From Dietzia natronolimnaea (GTDB lineage Bacteria; Actinomycetota; Actinomycetes; Mycobacteriales; Mycobacteriaceae), in NCBI RefSeq assembly GCF_039525805.1, contig NZ_BAAAHZ010000013.1: DNA of 64,000 bases; one strand, 5' to 3'. Position numbers and translations under genes: made by a program. This document shows positions 55,578-62,890 of this stretch, piece after piece. Below the pieces are notes generated by a model, which had not been told where the DNA came from, made no database searches, and was given only the letters and a program-made list of their open reading frames with translations. Numbering within the stretch: the stretch's first letter is position 1; every line of letters starts with the position of its first letter.

Positions 55578-56315
55578 ATGAGCGTGCAGCACGCGTACGA
55601 GAGCAGCACGCGGCCCGACACCCGCTCGGCCGTCCGTGAACTCCTGCTGGAACGAGGAGCGCTGACCGCCGTAGAGATCGGACGAGAGCTCGGGCTGACC
55701 GCTGCCGGTGTCCGCCGACATCTGGACCAGTTGGTCGAGTCCGGCGAGGTCGAGGCCACCCGGACCCGCCCGGCCGGCACCCGCGGTCGGCCGGCCAAGG
55801 CGTTCCAGGTCACCGCGACGGGCCGCCGGTCCGCGCAGCACGGGTACGACCACCTGGCGGTGGAGGCCCTGTCCGCCCTGCGACGCGTCGGCGGCACCGC
55901 GGCCGTCGCGGACTTCGCCCGCCAGCGCGTCCGCTCGGTCATCGGACACGTCCGGCCCGCCGAGGGGCCGCAGGACGTCGAGCGTGCGGCGACGGACATC
56001 GCCGTCGCCCTCTCGGATTCGGGATATGCCGCGTCGATCGAGGACGCCGGATCAGGCCTCCAGATCTGCCAGCACCACTGTCCGGTGTGGAACGTCGCGT
56101 CCCAGTTCCCGGAACTCTGCGAGGCCGAGCAGGAGGTGGTGGCCGAGATCGTGGGCACCCACGTCCAGCGCCTCGCCACCATCGCCGGCGGAGACTGCGC
56201 CTGCACCACGAACATCCCCACGGGGATGGTGACCGCCGGTGACCTGGCGGCGACCATCCCCGCAGCGGCCGGCGCAGACGCGTCGGTTCCGACCCCCGAA
56301 AGGACTGTGCGATGA
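55578..56315 (+). CDS. sufR: SufR, Fe-S cluster-sensing repressor of the suf operon
   Basis: DeoR/ArsR-like winged-helix repressor that binds a [4Fe-4S] cluster and reports Fe-S status. ATG 55578 follows GGAAGGGAG and gives 245 residues; frames upstream are unconserved. The DNA-binding helix is at about 15-60 (ALTAVEIGRELGLTAAGVRRHLDQL). The cluster ligands are among Cys164, Cys168, Cys181, Cys207 and Cys209, in CQHHCPVW, ELCEAE and GDCACTT. It overlaps sufB by four bases and leads the operon. Confidence 0.94.
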   Translation: MSVQHAYESSTRPDTRSAVRELLLERGALTAVEIGRELGLTAAGVRRHLDQLVESGEVEATRTRPAGTRGRPAKAFQVTATGRRSAQHGYDHLAVEALSALRRVGGTAAVADFARQRVRSVIGHVRPAEGPQDVERAATDIAVALSDSGYAASIEDAGSGLQICQHHCPVWNVASQFPELCEAEQEVVAEIVGTHVQRLATIAGGDCACTTNIPTGMVTAGDLAATIPAAAGADASVPTPERTVR

Positions 56316-57769
56316 CCATCACCCCAGATCAGGTGACGGCCGACGTCACCGTGCACGAGCCGACCACCGATGAGGAGCGGATCGCCTCGATCGGTCAGTA
56401 CAACTACGGTTGGCACGATTCCGACTCCGCCGGTGCCACAGCCCAGCGCGGCCTCTCGGAGGCCGTGGTGCGTGACATCTCCACCAAGAAGAGCGAGTCC
56501 GAGTGGATGCTCGCCAAGCGACTCAAGGCGCTGGCGACGTTCTACAAGAAGCCCATGCCCGGATGGGGTTCGGACCTGTCGGGGATCGACTTCGACAACA
56601 TCAAGTACTTCGTGCGGTCCACCGAGAAGCAGGCCACCTCGTGGGAGGACCTGCCCGAGGAGATCAAGAACACGTACGACAAGCTCGGCATCCCGGAGGC
56701 GGAGAAGCAGCGTCTGGTCGCCGGCGTCGCGGCCCAGTACGAGTCCGAGGTGGTCTACCACCAGATCCGCGAGGACCTCGAGAGCCAGGGTGTCATCTTC
56801 ATGGACACCGACACCGCACTCAAGGAGCACCCGGAGTACTTCGAGGAGTACTTCGGTTCCGTGATCCCGGCCGGTGACAACAAGTTCTCCGCCCTCAACA
56901 CCGCCGTGTGGTCGGGCGGCTCGTTCATCTACGTCCCGCCGGGTGTCCAGGTGGACATCCCGCTGCAGGCCTACTTCCGCATCAACACCGAGAACATGGG
57001 CCAGTTCGAGCGCACGCTCATCATCGTCGACGAGGGTGCCTACGTGCACTACGTCGAGGGGTGCACCGCGCCGATCTACAAGTCGGACTCGCTGCACTCG
57101 GCCGTGGTCGAGATCGTCGTCAAGAAGGGCGGCCGCTGCCGCTACACGACCATCCAGAACTGGTCGAACAACGTCTACAACCTCGTCACCAAGCGCGCCC
57201 GGGCCGAGGAGGGCGCCACCATGGAGTGGATCGACGGCAACATTGGCTCCAAGGTGACCATGAAGTACCCGGCGGTCTGGCTCACCGGCGAGCACGCCAA
57301 GGGCGAGGTCCTCTCCGTGGCGTTCGCGGGGGAGGGTCAGCACCAGGACACCGGCTCGAAGATGCTGCACCTGGCGCCCAACACCTCCTCGAACATCGTC
57401 TCCAAGTCGGTGGCGCGAGGCGGCGGTCGCTCCGCGTACCGCGGGTTGATCCAGATCAACGCCGGTGCGAAGGGATCCAAGTCGAACGTCGAGTGCGACG
57501 CGCTGCTGGTGGACAACATCAGCCGGTCCGACACGTACCCCTACATCGACATCCGCGAGAACGACGTGACCCTGGGTCACGAGGCCACCGTCTCCAAGGT
57601 GAGCCAGGACCAGTTGTTCTACCTCATGAGCCGCGGACTGGCCGAGGACGAGGCGATGGCCATGATCGTGCGCGGATTCGTCGAGCCGATCGCCAAGGAG
57701 CTCCCCATGGAGTACGCCCTCGAGCTCAACCGCCTGATCGAACTCCAGATGGAAGGATCGGTGGGCTGA
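56312..57769 (+). CDS. sufB: Fe-S assembly scaffold SufB
   Basis: Scaffold subunit of the SufBCD complex where clusters are built. The 485 residues are contiguous, with IGQYNYGWHDSD near the start and the beta-helix core containing EGCTAPIYKSDSLHSAVVEI and GRCRYTTIQNWSNNVYNLVTKR. The key C-terminal segment is VECDALLVDNISRSDTYPYIDI. No intein interrupts it, unlike M. tuberculosis SufB. ATG 56312 overlaps the sufR stop. Codons are strongly biased to C-ending, as in gap. Confidence 0.97.
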   Translation: MTITPDQVTADVTVHEPTTDEERIASIGQYNYGWHDSDSAGATAQRGLSEAVVRDISTKKSESEWMLAKRLKALATFYKKPMPGWGSDLSGIDFDNIKYFVRSTEKQATSWEDLPEEIKNTYDKLGIPEAEKQRLVAGVAAQYESEVVYHQIREDLESQGVIFMDTDTALKEHPEYFEEYFGSVIPAGDNKFSALNTAVWSGGSFIYVPPGVQVDIPLQAYFRINTENMGQFERTLIIVDEGAYVHYVEGCTAPIYKSDSLHSAVVEIVVKKGGRCRYTTIQNWSNNVYNLVTKRARAEEGATMEWIDGNIGSKVTMKYPAVWLTGEHAKGEVLSVAFAGEGQHQDTGSKMLHLAPNTSSNIVSKSVARGGGRSAYRGLIQINAGAKGSKSNVECDALLVDNISRSDTYPYIDIRENDVTLGHEATVSKVSQDQLFYLMSRGLAEDEAMAMIVRGFVEPIAKELPMEYALELNRLIELQMEGSVG

Positions 57770-57774
57770 CCGCC

Positions 57775-58983
57775 ATGACCGACACCACTTCACCCACCAC
57801 CGGAACCGGCCCCACCCCGGTGACGGATCGCTACGGCGTCCCCGTCACCGCCACCAAGGGCGACCAGTTCTCCTCCTTCGACGTCGGCGCGTTCGAGGTC
57901 CCGAGCCACAAGGACGAGATCTGGCGCTTCACCCCGCTCAAGCTGCTGCGCGGCATCCACGACGGATCCCGCGTCACGGCCACCGGGAACCTGCTCGTCT
58001 CCGTCGCCGAGCGTGACGGACTGACCGTCGAGACCGTCGGGACCGACGACAAGCGGATCGGCGAGGCCGGGGCACCCCGGGACCGCGTCGCGGCGCAGGC
58101 CTTCAGCTCCGTCGACACCGCGACCGTGCTGACCGTGGCCAAGGAGACCGTCCTGGCCGACCCCGTGTACGTGACGGTCGACGGACCGGGGGAGGGCGAA
58201 CTGGCCTACGGCCACGCCCAGATCCGCCTGGAGCCGTTCGCCAACGCCACCTTCGTGGTGGACCAGCGCGGCGGGGGGACGGTCGCCGAGAACGTCGAGT
58301 TCATCGTCGGCGACTCGGCCCACCTCGAAGTGGTGCTCATCCAGGACTGGGATGACGACGCGCTGCACATGGCCAATCACCACCTGCAGGTCGGTCGCGA
58401 CTCGACCCTCACCTACACCGCGGTGACCTTCGGTGGCGAACTCGTCCGGATCGCACCACTGGCGACGTTCACGGCCCCCGGGGGCACGGTGAACATCAAC
58501 GGTCTGTACTACGCGGACGACGGCCAGCACATCGAACACCGGTTGCTCGTCGACCACTCTGTACCCCACTGCACCTCGCGGGTCCTCTACAAGGGCGCTC
58601 TGCAGGGCGATGCGTCGTCGAACCTGCCCGACGCCCACACCGTGTGGATCGGCGAGGTCCTCATCCGCGCCGCCGCCGAGGGGACCGACACCTACGAGAT
58701 GAACCGCAACCTCGTCCTCACCGACGGGGCCCGCGCGGATTCGGTGCCGAACCTCGAGATCGAGACCGGTGAGATCGCCGGCGCCGGCCACGCCAGCGCG
58801 GTGGGACGATTCGACGAGGAGCACCTGTTCTACCTCATGTCCAGGGGCATCGCCGAGGACGTCGCCCGGCGACTGGTCGTCCGTGGCTTCTTCGGAGAGG
58901 TGATCAACCGCATCGGCGTGCCGGAGGTACGTGAGCGGATCGCCGAGGCCGTCGAGCTGGAACTGCAGTCCTCCGGGATCTGA
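57775..58983 (+). CDS. sufD: Fe-S assembly protein SufD
   Basis: SufB paralogue that pairs with it in the SufBC2D complex. ATG 57775 is five bases after the sufB stop and gives 402 residues. Key segments are HKDEIWRFTPLKLLRG near residue 43, the beta-helix with GRDSTLTYTAVTFGGELVRI, and the C-terminal SVPNLEIETGEIAGAGHASAVGRFDEEHLFYLMSRG, which carries the conserved functional His. It shares 3' similarity with SufB (FYLMSRGIAEDVARRLVVRGF). Confidence 0.96.
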   Translation: MTDTTSPTTGTGPTPVTDRYGVPVTATKGDQFSSFDVGAFEVPSHKDEIWRFTPLKLLRGIHDGSRVTATGNLLVSVAERDGLTVETVGTDDKRIGEAGAPRDRVAAQAFSSVDTATVLTVAKETVLADPVYVTVDGPGEGELAYGHAQIRLEPFANATFVVDQRGGGTVAENVEFIVGDSAHLEVVLIQDWDDDALHMANHHLQVGRDSTLTYTAVTFGGELVRIAPLATFTAPGGTVNINGLYYADDGQHIEHRLLVDHSVPHCTSRVLYKGALQGDASSNLPDAHTVWIGEVLIRAAAEGTDTYEMNRNLVLTDGARADSVPNLEIETGEIAGAGHASAVGRFDEEHLFYLMSRGIAEDVARRLVVRGFFGEVINRIGVPEVRERIAEAVELELQSSGI

Positions 58984-59039
58984 TCCCAGACCCCCGAGAG
59001 ACCACCCCCGAAGACTTCAAGAAGATTGCGAGCACACCA

Positions 59040-59810
59040 ATGACCATTCTCGAGATCAAGGGCCTGACCGCCCGCGTCGCGGCAACGGCCGACTCGGCCG
59101 AGACCGTCGACATCCTCAAGGGCGTCGACCTCACCATCGAGTCGGGGATGACCCACGCCATCATGGGCCCCAACGGCTCCGGCAAGTCGACCCTCGCCTA
59201 CGTCATCGCCGGCCACCCCAAGTACGAGGTCACCGGCGGGACCGTCACGCTCGACGGCGAGGACGTCCTGTCGATGGAGGTCGACGAGCGCGCCCGCGCC
59301 GGCCTGTTCCTGGCCATGCAGTACCCGACCGAGATCCCCGGGGTCTCGACCGCCAACTTCCTGCGCACCGCGGCCACCGCGGTCCGGGGCGAGGCACCCA
59401 AGTTGCGGCACTGGGTCAAGGAGGTCAAGGAGGCCATGTCCGACCTCGACTTCGATCCGGCCTTCTCCGAGCGCAGCGTCAACGAGGGCTTCTCCGGCGG
59501 CGAGAAGAAGCGCCACGAGATCCTCCAGCTGGATCTGCTCAAGCCCAAGATCGCCGTGCTCGACGAGACCGACTCCGGTCTCGACGTGGACGCGCTGCGC
59601 GTGGTGTCGGACGGCGTGAACCGCTACCGGTCGGAGGAGAACGGCGGAATCCTCCTCATCACGCACTACACCCGCATCCTTCGGTACATCACGCCCGACC
59701 GCGTCCACGTCTTCGTGGACGGCCGGATCGCCGCCTCCGGTGGGGCGGAGTTGGCGGACGAGCTCGAGGCCGAGGGGTACGAGAAGTACCTCACGCCCGC
59801 GAACGCCTGA
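59040..59810 (+). CDS. sufC: Fe-S assembly ATPase SufC
   Basis: ABC-type ATPase that drives conformational change of SufBD. The 256 residues contain Walker A MGPNGSGKST near residue 43, signature FSGGEKKRHEILQ near 152 and Walker B IAVLDETDSGLDVD near 172, then LITHYTRIL. ATG 59040, 56 bases after sufD. The gap holds no hairpin or promoter box. Confidence 0.97.
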   Translation: MTILEIKGLTARVAATADSAETVDILKGVDLTIESGMTHAIMGPNGSGKSTLAYVIAGHPKYEVTGGTVTLDGEDVLSMEVDERARAGLFLAMQYPTEIPGVSTANFLRTAATAVRGEAPKLRHWVKEVKEAMSDLDFDPAFSERSVNEGFSGGEKKRHEILQLDLLKPKIAVLDETDSGLDVDALRVVSDGVNRYRSEENGGILLITHYTRILRYITPDRVHVFVDGRIAASGGAELADELEAEGYEKYLTPANA

Positions 59811-59828
59811 TCGGACAGCTGGGAGAAC

Positions 59829-61088
59829 ATGACCTCGACCCTCGACATCACGGCCGTCCGCTCGGATTTCCCGATCCTGCAGCGGACGGTCCGTGACGGA
59901 AAGCCCCTGGTCTACCTGGATTCCGGGGCGACCTCGCAGCGCCCGATCCCGGTACTCGACGCGGAGCGGGACTTCCTCCTGAGCTCCAACGCGGCCGTCC
60001 ACCGGGGCGCACACCAACTGGCCGAGGAGGCCACCGACGCCTACGAGGACGCGCGCGCCGCGATCGCCGGGTTCGTCGGGGCCGATGTGGACGAGCTCGT
60101 GTTCACCAAGAACGCCACCGAGGCGCTCAACCTCGTCGCCTTCGCGCTCGGGGACGACCGATTCGGTCCGTACTCCGTGGGCCCGGGTGACGAGGTCGTG
60201 ATCAGCGAGCTCGAGCACCACGCCAACCTGGTGCCCTGGCAGGAGTTGTGCCGCCGCACCGGTGCCACGCTGAAGTGGTACGGCGTGACCGACGACGGAC
60301 GGATCGATCTCGAATCTCTCCGGCTGACCGACGCGGTCAAGGTCGTCGCACTGACCCATCAGTCCAACGTCACCGGCGCGGTGACCGACGTGGCGCGCGT
60401 CGTCGAGGCCGCGAAGGCGGTGGGCGCGCTCGTCGTGTTGGACGCGTGCCAGTCCGTCCCGCACATGGCCGTGGACTTCCACGGACTCGGGGTGGACTTC
60501 GCCGCGTTCTCCGGACACAAGATGCTCGGTCCCACCGGCATCGGCGTGCTCTACGGACGTCGGGAGCTGCTCCGGGCCATGCCGCCGGTGCTCACGGGCG
60601 GATCGATGATCTCCACCGTGACCATGGAGAAGTCGACCTACGCCGACCCGCCCCAGAGGTTCGAGGCCGGTGTGCCGATGGTGTCGCAGGCCGTGGGCCT
60701 CGCCGCCGCCGTGCGCTACCTCGAAAGCGTGGGGATGGAGACGGTCGCCCGTCACGAGGAGTCGCTCACCGCGGCCACCCTCGAGGCCCTCGGCCAGATC
60801 CCCGGCATCCGGATCGTCGGTCCCCGTGACATGGTCGCGCGGGGCGGTGCCGTCTCCTTCGTGGTCGACGGCGTCCACGCCCACGACGTGAGCCAGGTCC
60901 TGGACGACGACGGTGTCGCGGTACGGGTGGGACATCATTGTGCGTGGCCGCTGCACCGCCGACTGGGCGTGCAGTCCACGGTCCGGGCCTCGTTCGCGCT
61001 GTACAACACCCTCGACGAGGTCGAGGTGCTCGCCCGGTCGCTGCGCCGGGCCCAGCAGTTCTTCGGAGTGGGAGGTGCGCGGTCGTGA
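59829..61088 (+). CDS. sufS: Cysteine desulfurase SufS
   Basis: PLP enzyme that mobilises sulfur from cysteine for cluster assembly. The 419 residues have ELEHHANLVPWQ near residue 130 and the PLP Lys in FSGHKMLGPTGIGVLYG near 230. The persulfide Cys is in VRVGHHCAWPLHRRLG near residue 371; the preceding GHH pattern marks class II SufS. ATG 59829. The stop overlaps the sufU GTG, and SufU is its zinc-dependent sulfur acceptor. Confidence 0.96.
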   Translation: MTSTLDITAVRSDFPILQRTVRDGKPLVYLDSGATSQRPIPVLDAERDFLLSSNAAVHRGAHQLAEEATDAYEDARAAIAGFVGADVDELVFTKNATEALNLVAFALGDDRFGPYSVGPGDEVVISELEHHANLVPWQELCRRTGATLKWYGVTDDGRIDLESLRLTDAVKVVALTHQSNVTGAVTDVARVVEAAKAVGALVVLDACQSVPHMAVDFHGLGVDFAAFSGHKMLGPTGIGVLYGRRELLRAMPPVLTGGSMISTVTMEKSTYADPPQRFEAGVPMVSQAVGLAAAVRYLESVGMETVARHEESLTAATLEALGQIPGIRIVGPRDMVARGGAVSFVVDGVHAHDVSQVLDDDGVAVRVGHHCAWPLHRRLGVQSTVRASFALYNTLDEVEVLARSLRRAQQFFGVGGARS

Positions 61089-61537
61089 AGCTCGAACAGA
61101 TGTACCAGGAAGTCATCCTGGACCACTACCGACACCCGCACCACAGCGGGTTGCGGGAGCCCTTCGGGGCCGAGGTGCATCACGTCAACCCGACCTGCGG
61201 CGACGAGCTGACGCTGAGGTTGCAACTCTCCGACGACCGGTCGACGATCGAGGACGTGTCCTACGACGCGCAGGGGTGCTCGATCAGCCAGGCGTCCACC
61301 TCGATGATGGCCGACCTCATCGTCGGCCGCACGGTGTCGGAGTCCCTCGAGGCCTACGACGCCTTCCACGAGATGATCTCGTCCCGCGGGAAGCACGAGG
61401 GCGACGAGGAGATCCTCGACGACGCCGTCGCCCTGTCCGGGGTGTCCCGATACCCGGCGCGCGTCAAGTGCGCGCTGCTGGGCTGGATGGCATACAGGGA
61501 CGCTCTCGGCCGACAGACCGAACAGCATCAGGAGTGA
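61085..61537 (+). CDS. sufU: SufU-type zinc-binding sulfurtransferase
   Basis: Accepts persulfide from SufS by zinc-ligand exchange. GTG 61085 overlaps the sufS stop and gives 150 residues. The three ligand cysteines are in NPTCGDEL, AQGCSISQAS and RVKCALLGW; the Asp between them (TCGD) is the fourth ligand. The insertion of about 18 residues that separates SufU from IscU is present around EAYDAFHEMISSRGKHEGDEE. Older annotations call it NifU-like scaffold. Confidence 0.95.
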   Translation: MKLEQMYQEVILDHYRHPHHSGLREPFGAEVHHVNPTCGDELTLRLQLSDDRSTIEDVSYDAQGCSISQASTSMMADLIVGRTVSESLEAYDAFHEMISSRGKHEGDEEILDDAVALSGVSRYPARVKCALLGWMAYRDALGRQTEQHQE

Positions 61538-61542
61538 GTGAC

Positions 61543-62013
61543 ATGACCGAGCAGATGACCCCGGCCAACGACCCGTCGGTCGACGACGCGACGTCGGCGG
61601 AGGAGAACGCGACCGCGGCGGGCACCGTCTACAACGGCGAATTCCGCCCCGACCCCAATCGCCCCGAGCAGTCGGAGGAGGACCTCGCGTTGGTCGCCGA
61701 CCTCGAGGAGGCTATGCGCGACGTGGTCGATCCCGAGCTCGGGATCAACGTGGTGGACCTCGGGCTGGTCTACGACATCTGGGTCCGCCCGGGGGAGACC
61801 GAGGGGTCCACCATCGCGCGCGTGGACATGACGCTGACCTCCGCGGCCTGCCCGCTGACCGACGTGATCGAGGACCAGGCCCGAAGCGCGGTGGTGGGTT
61901 CCGACCTGGCCAACGACCTCGAGCTCAACTGGGTGTGGATGCCGCCGTGGGGTCCTCAGATGATCACGGACGACGGCCGGGAACAGCTCCGGGCGATCGG
62001 CTTCACGGTCTAG
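61543..62013 (+). CDS. sufT: SufT-like Fe-S maturation protein (MIP18/DUF59)
   Basis: Small auxiliary Fe-S maturation protein. ATG 61543 with a CAGGAG site 13 bases upstream gives 156 residues. The first 50 are acidic and variable. Then comes the MIP18 core: AMRDVVDPELGINVVDLGLVYDI, DMTLTSAACPLTDVIEDQ with the conserved Cys, and WMPPWGPQMITDDGREQLRAIG. It is the last gene of the suf operon and is followed by a clear hairpin. Confidence 0.94.
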   Translation: MTEQMTPANDPSVDDATSAEENATAAGTVYNGEFRPDPNRPEQSEEDLALVADLEEAMRDVVDPELGINVVDLGLVYDIWVRPGETEGSTIARVDMTLTSAACPLTDVIEDQARSAVVGSDLANDLELNWVWMPPWGPQMITDDGREQLRAIGFTV

Positions 62014-62027
62014 CCGCCTGCGGGAGG

Positions 62028-62059
62028 ACCGCCAGCGACCTCCCGGGGTCGCTGGCGGT
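62028..62059 (+). terminator. suf operon terminator
   Basis: ACCGCCAGCGACC (62028-62040) and GGTCGCTGGCGGT (62047-62059) form a perfect 13-base stem with loop TCCCGG, followed by TCTCC. It lies 15 bases after the sufT stop and 13 bases before the next -10 box. Confidence 0.9.
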
Positions 62060-62071
62060 TCTCCGGGTGTT

Positions 62072-62083
62072 TACCCTGGCCGC
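62072..62083 (+). promoter_or_regulatory. Promoter -10, predicted leaderless start
   Basis: TACCCT at 62072-62077 is followed by six bases, then ATG 62084. The T-rich GTGTTTACCCT context is unusual locally, and no ribosome site precedes the ATG. Confidence 0.5.
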
Positions 62084-62890
62084 ATGGCCCCACCCGCGGA
62101 TGACATACCGACCGGAGCGCCACCGGACCACGATCGAGACCCGGGGGTAGCCGGCTATCGCCTGTCCCGGGCGGCCAGGTGGCTGCTGCTGCCCTCGGTT
62201 CTCCTGGCGCCGCTGTCCGGGATCCTGTACGTCGTGGTCCGATCCACCGGGAGCTACGAGCGGGATCACGGGTGGAACCTGCTGTGGAGCGCGTTCGACA
62301 TCGGGGGCGAGGGGAACATCGCGGTCTGGTTCGCGGCCACGATGTGGCTGCTCGTCGCCGCGCTGGCCGCGCTGGCAGCCCTCACCTCTGATCGGTTCCG
62401 GGCGTCGTGGTGGCTGTTCTCCACCGTGGCCGTCATCGCCTCGGCCGACGAGGCGGCGCAGCTCCACGAGCGACTCTTCTATTTCGGTGACCGCCTGGCG
62501 CCGGCGGTGCCGGGGGATCTCCACTACAGCTGGGTCATCCCCGGGACCGCCATCGCGCTGGTGGTCGCCGCGCTCCTCATCCGCCTGGTCCTCGCCCTCC
62601 GAACCCGGGTGACGGTCGGGCTGATCGGCTCCGCGGTGGTGTTCCTCCTCGGAGCGCTGGTCATCGAGTCAATCTCAGGGATCGTGGAACGCGACCAGGG
62701 GATGTCCGACCTGTATGTGGCGATCATGTACGTCGAGGAGACCTTCGAACTGATCGGTGTGGCGTGGGCCGTGATCGCGCTGGCCTCGATGTTCCGCCTG
62801 ACCCGGAGTCCCAAGGCACTCGGCTTCACCTTCGACGGATTCTCCCCGTCGCCGGGTGATGCGGGGCCGCGGCGCCGAGTCTCGGGTTAG
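62084..62890 (+). CDS. Six-helix membrane protein with intramembrane ADEAAQLHE motif, function unknown
   Basis: I do not recognise this 268-residue protein. Hydrophobic segments lie at about 33-52, 78-100, 108-122, 149-171, 176-200 and 219-238. The third ends in SADEAAQLHER, placing Asp122, Glu123, His128 and Glu129 at a membrane edge. The fifth ends ESISGIVERD (Glu195, Glu202) and the sixth begins YVEETFELIG (Glu218, Glu219, Glu222). This clustering of acidic residues and one histidine resembles a metal or substrate site. It has its own promoter after the suf terminator. Its stop overlaps the lycopene cyclase stop on the other strand. Confidence 0.8.
   Translation: MAPPADDIPTGAPPDHDRDPGVAGYRLSRAARWLLLPSVLLAPLSGILYVVVRSTGSYERDHGWNLLWSAFDIGGEGNIAVWFAATMWLLVAALAALAALTSDRFRASWWLFSTVAVIASADEAAQLHERLFYFGDRLAPAVPGDLHYSWVIPGTAIALVVAALLIRLVLALRTRVTVGLIGSAVVFLLGALVIESISGIVERDQGMSDLYVAIMYVEETFELIGVAWAVIALASMFRLTRSPKALGFTFDGFSPSPGDAGPRRRVSG

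Noticed and set aside
57061..57120. Possible SufB intein
   Set aside because: The EGCTAPIYKSDSLHS region reads through without interruption and the protein is 485 residues, so no intein is present.
55502..57793. Minus-strand open frame of about 763 codons opposite sufR and sufB
   Set aside because: It covers SufR and SufB, whose motifs are unmistakable on the plus strand. The antisense product has no recognisable family.
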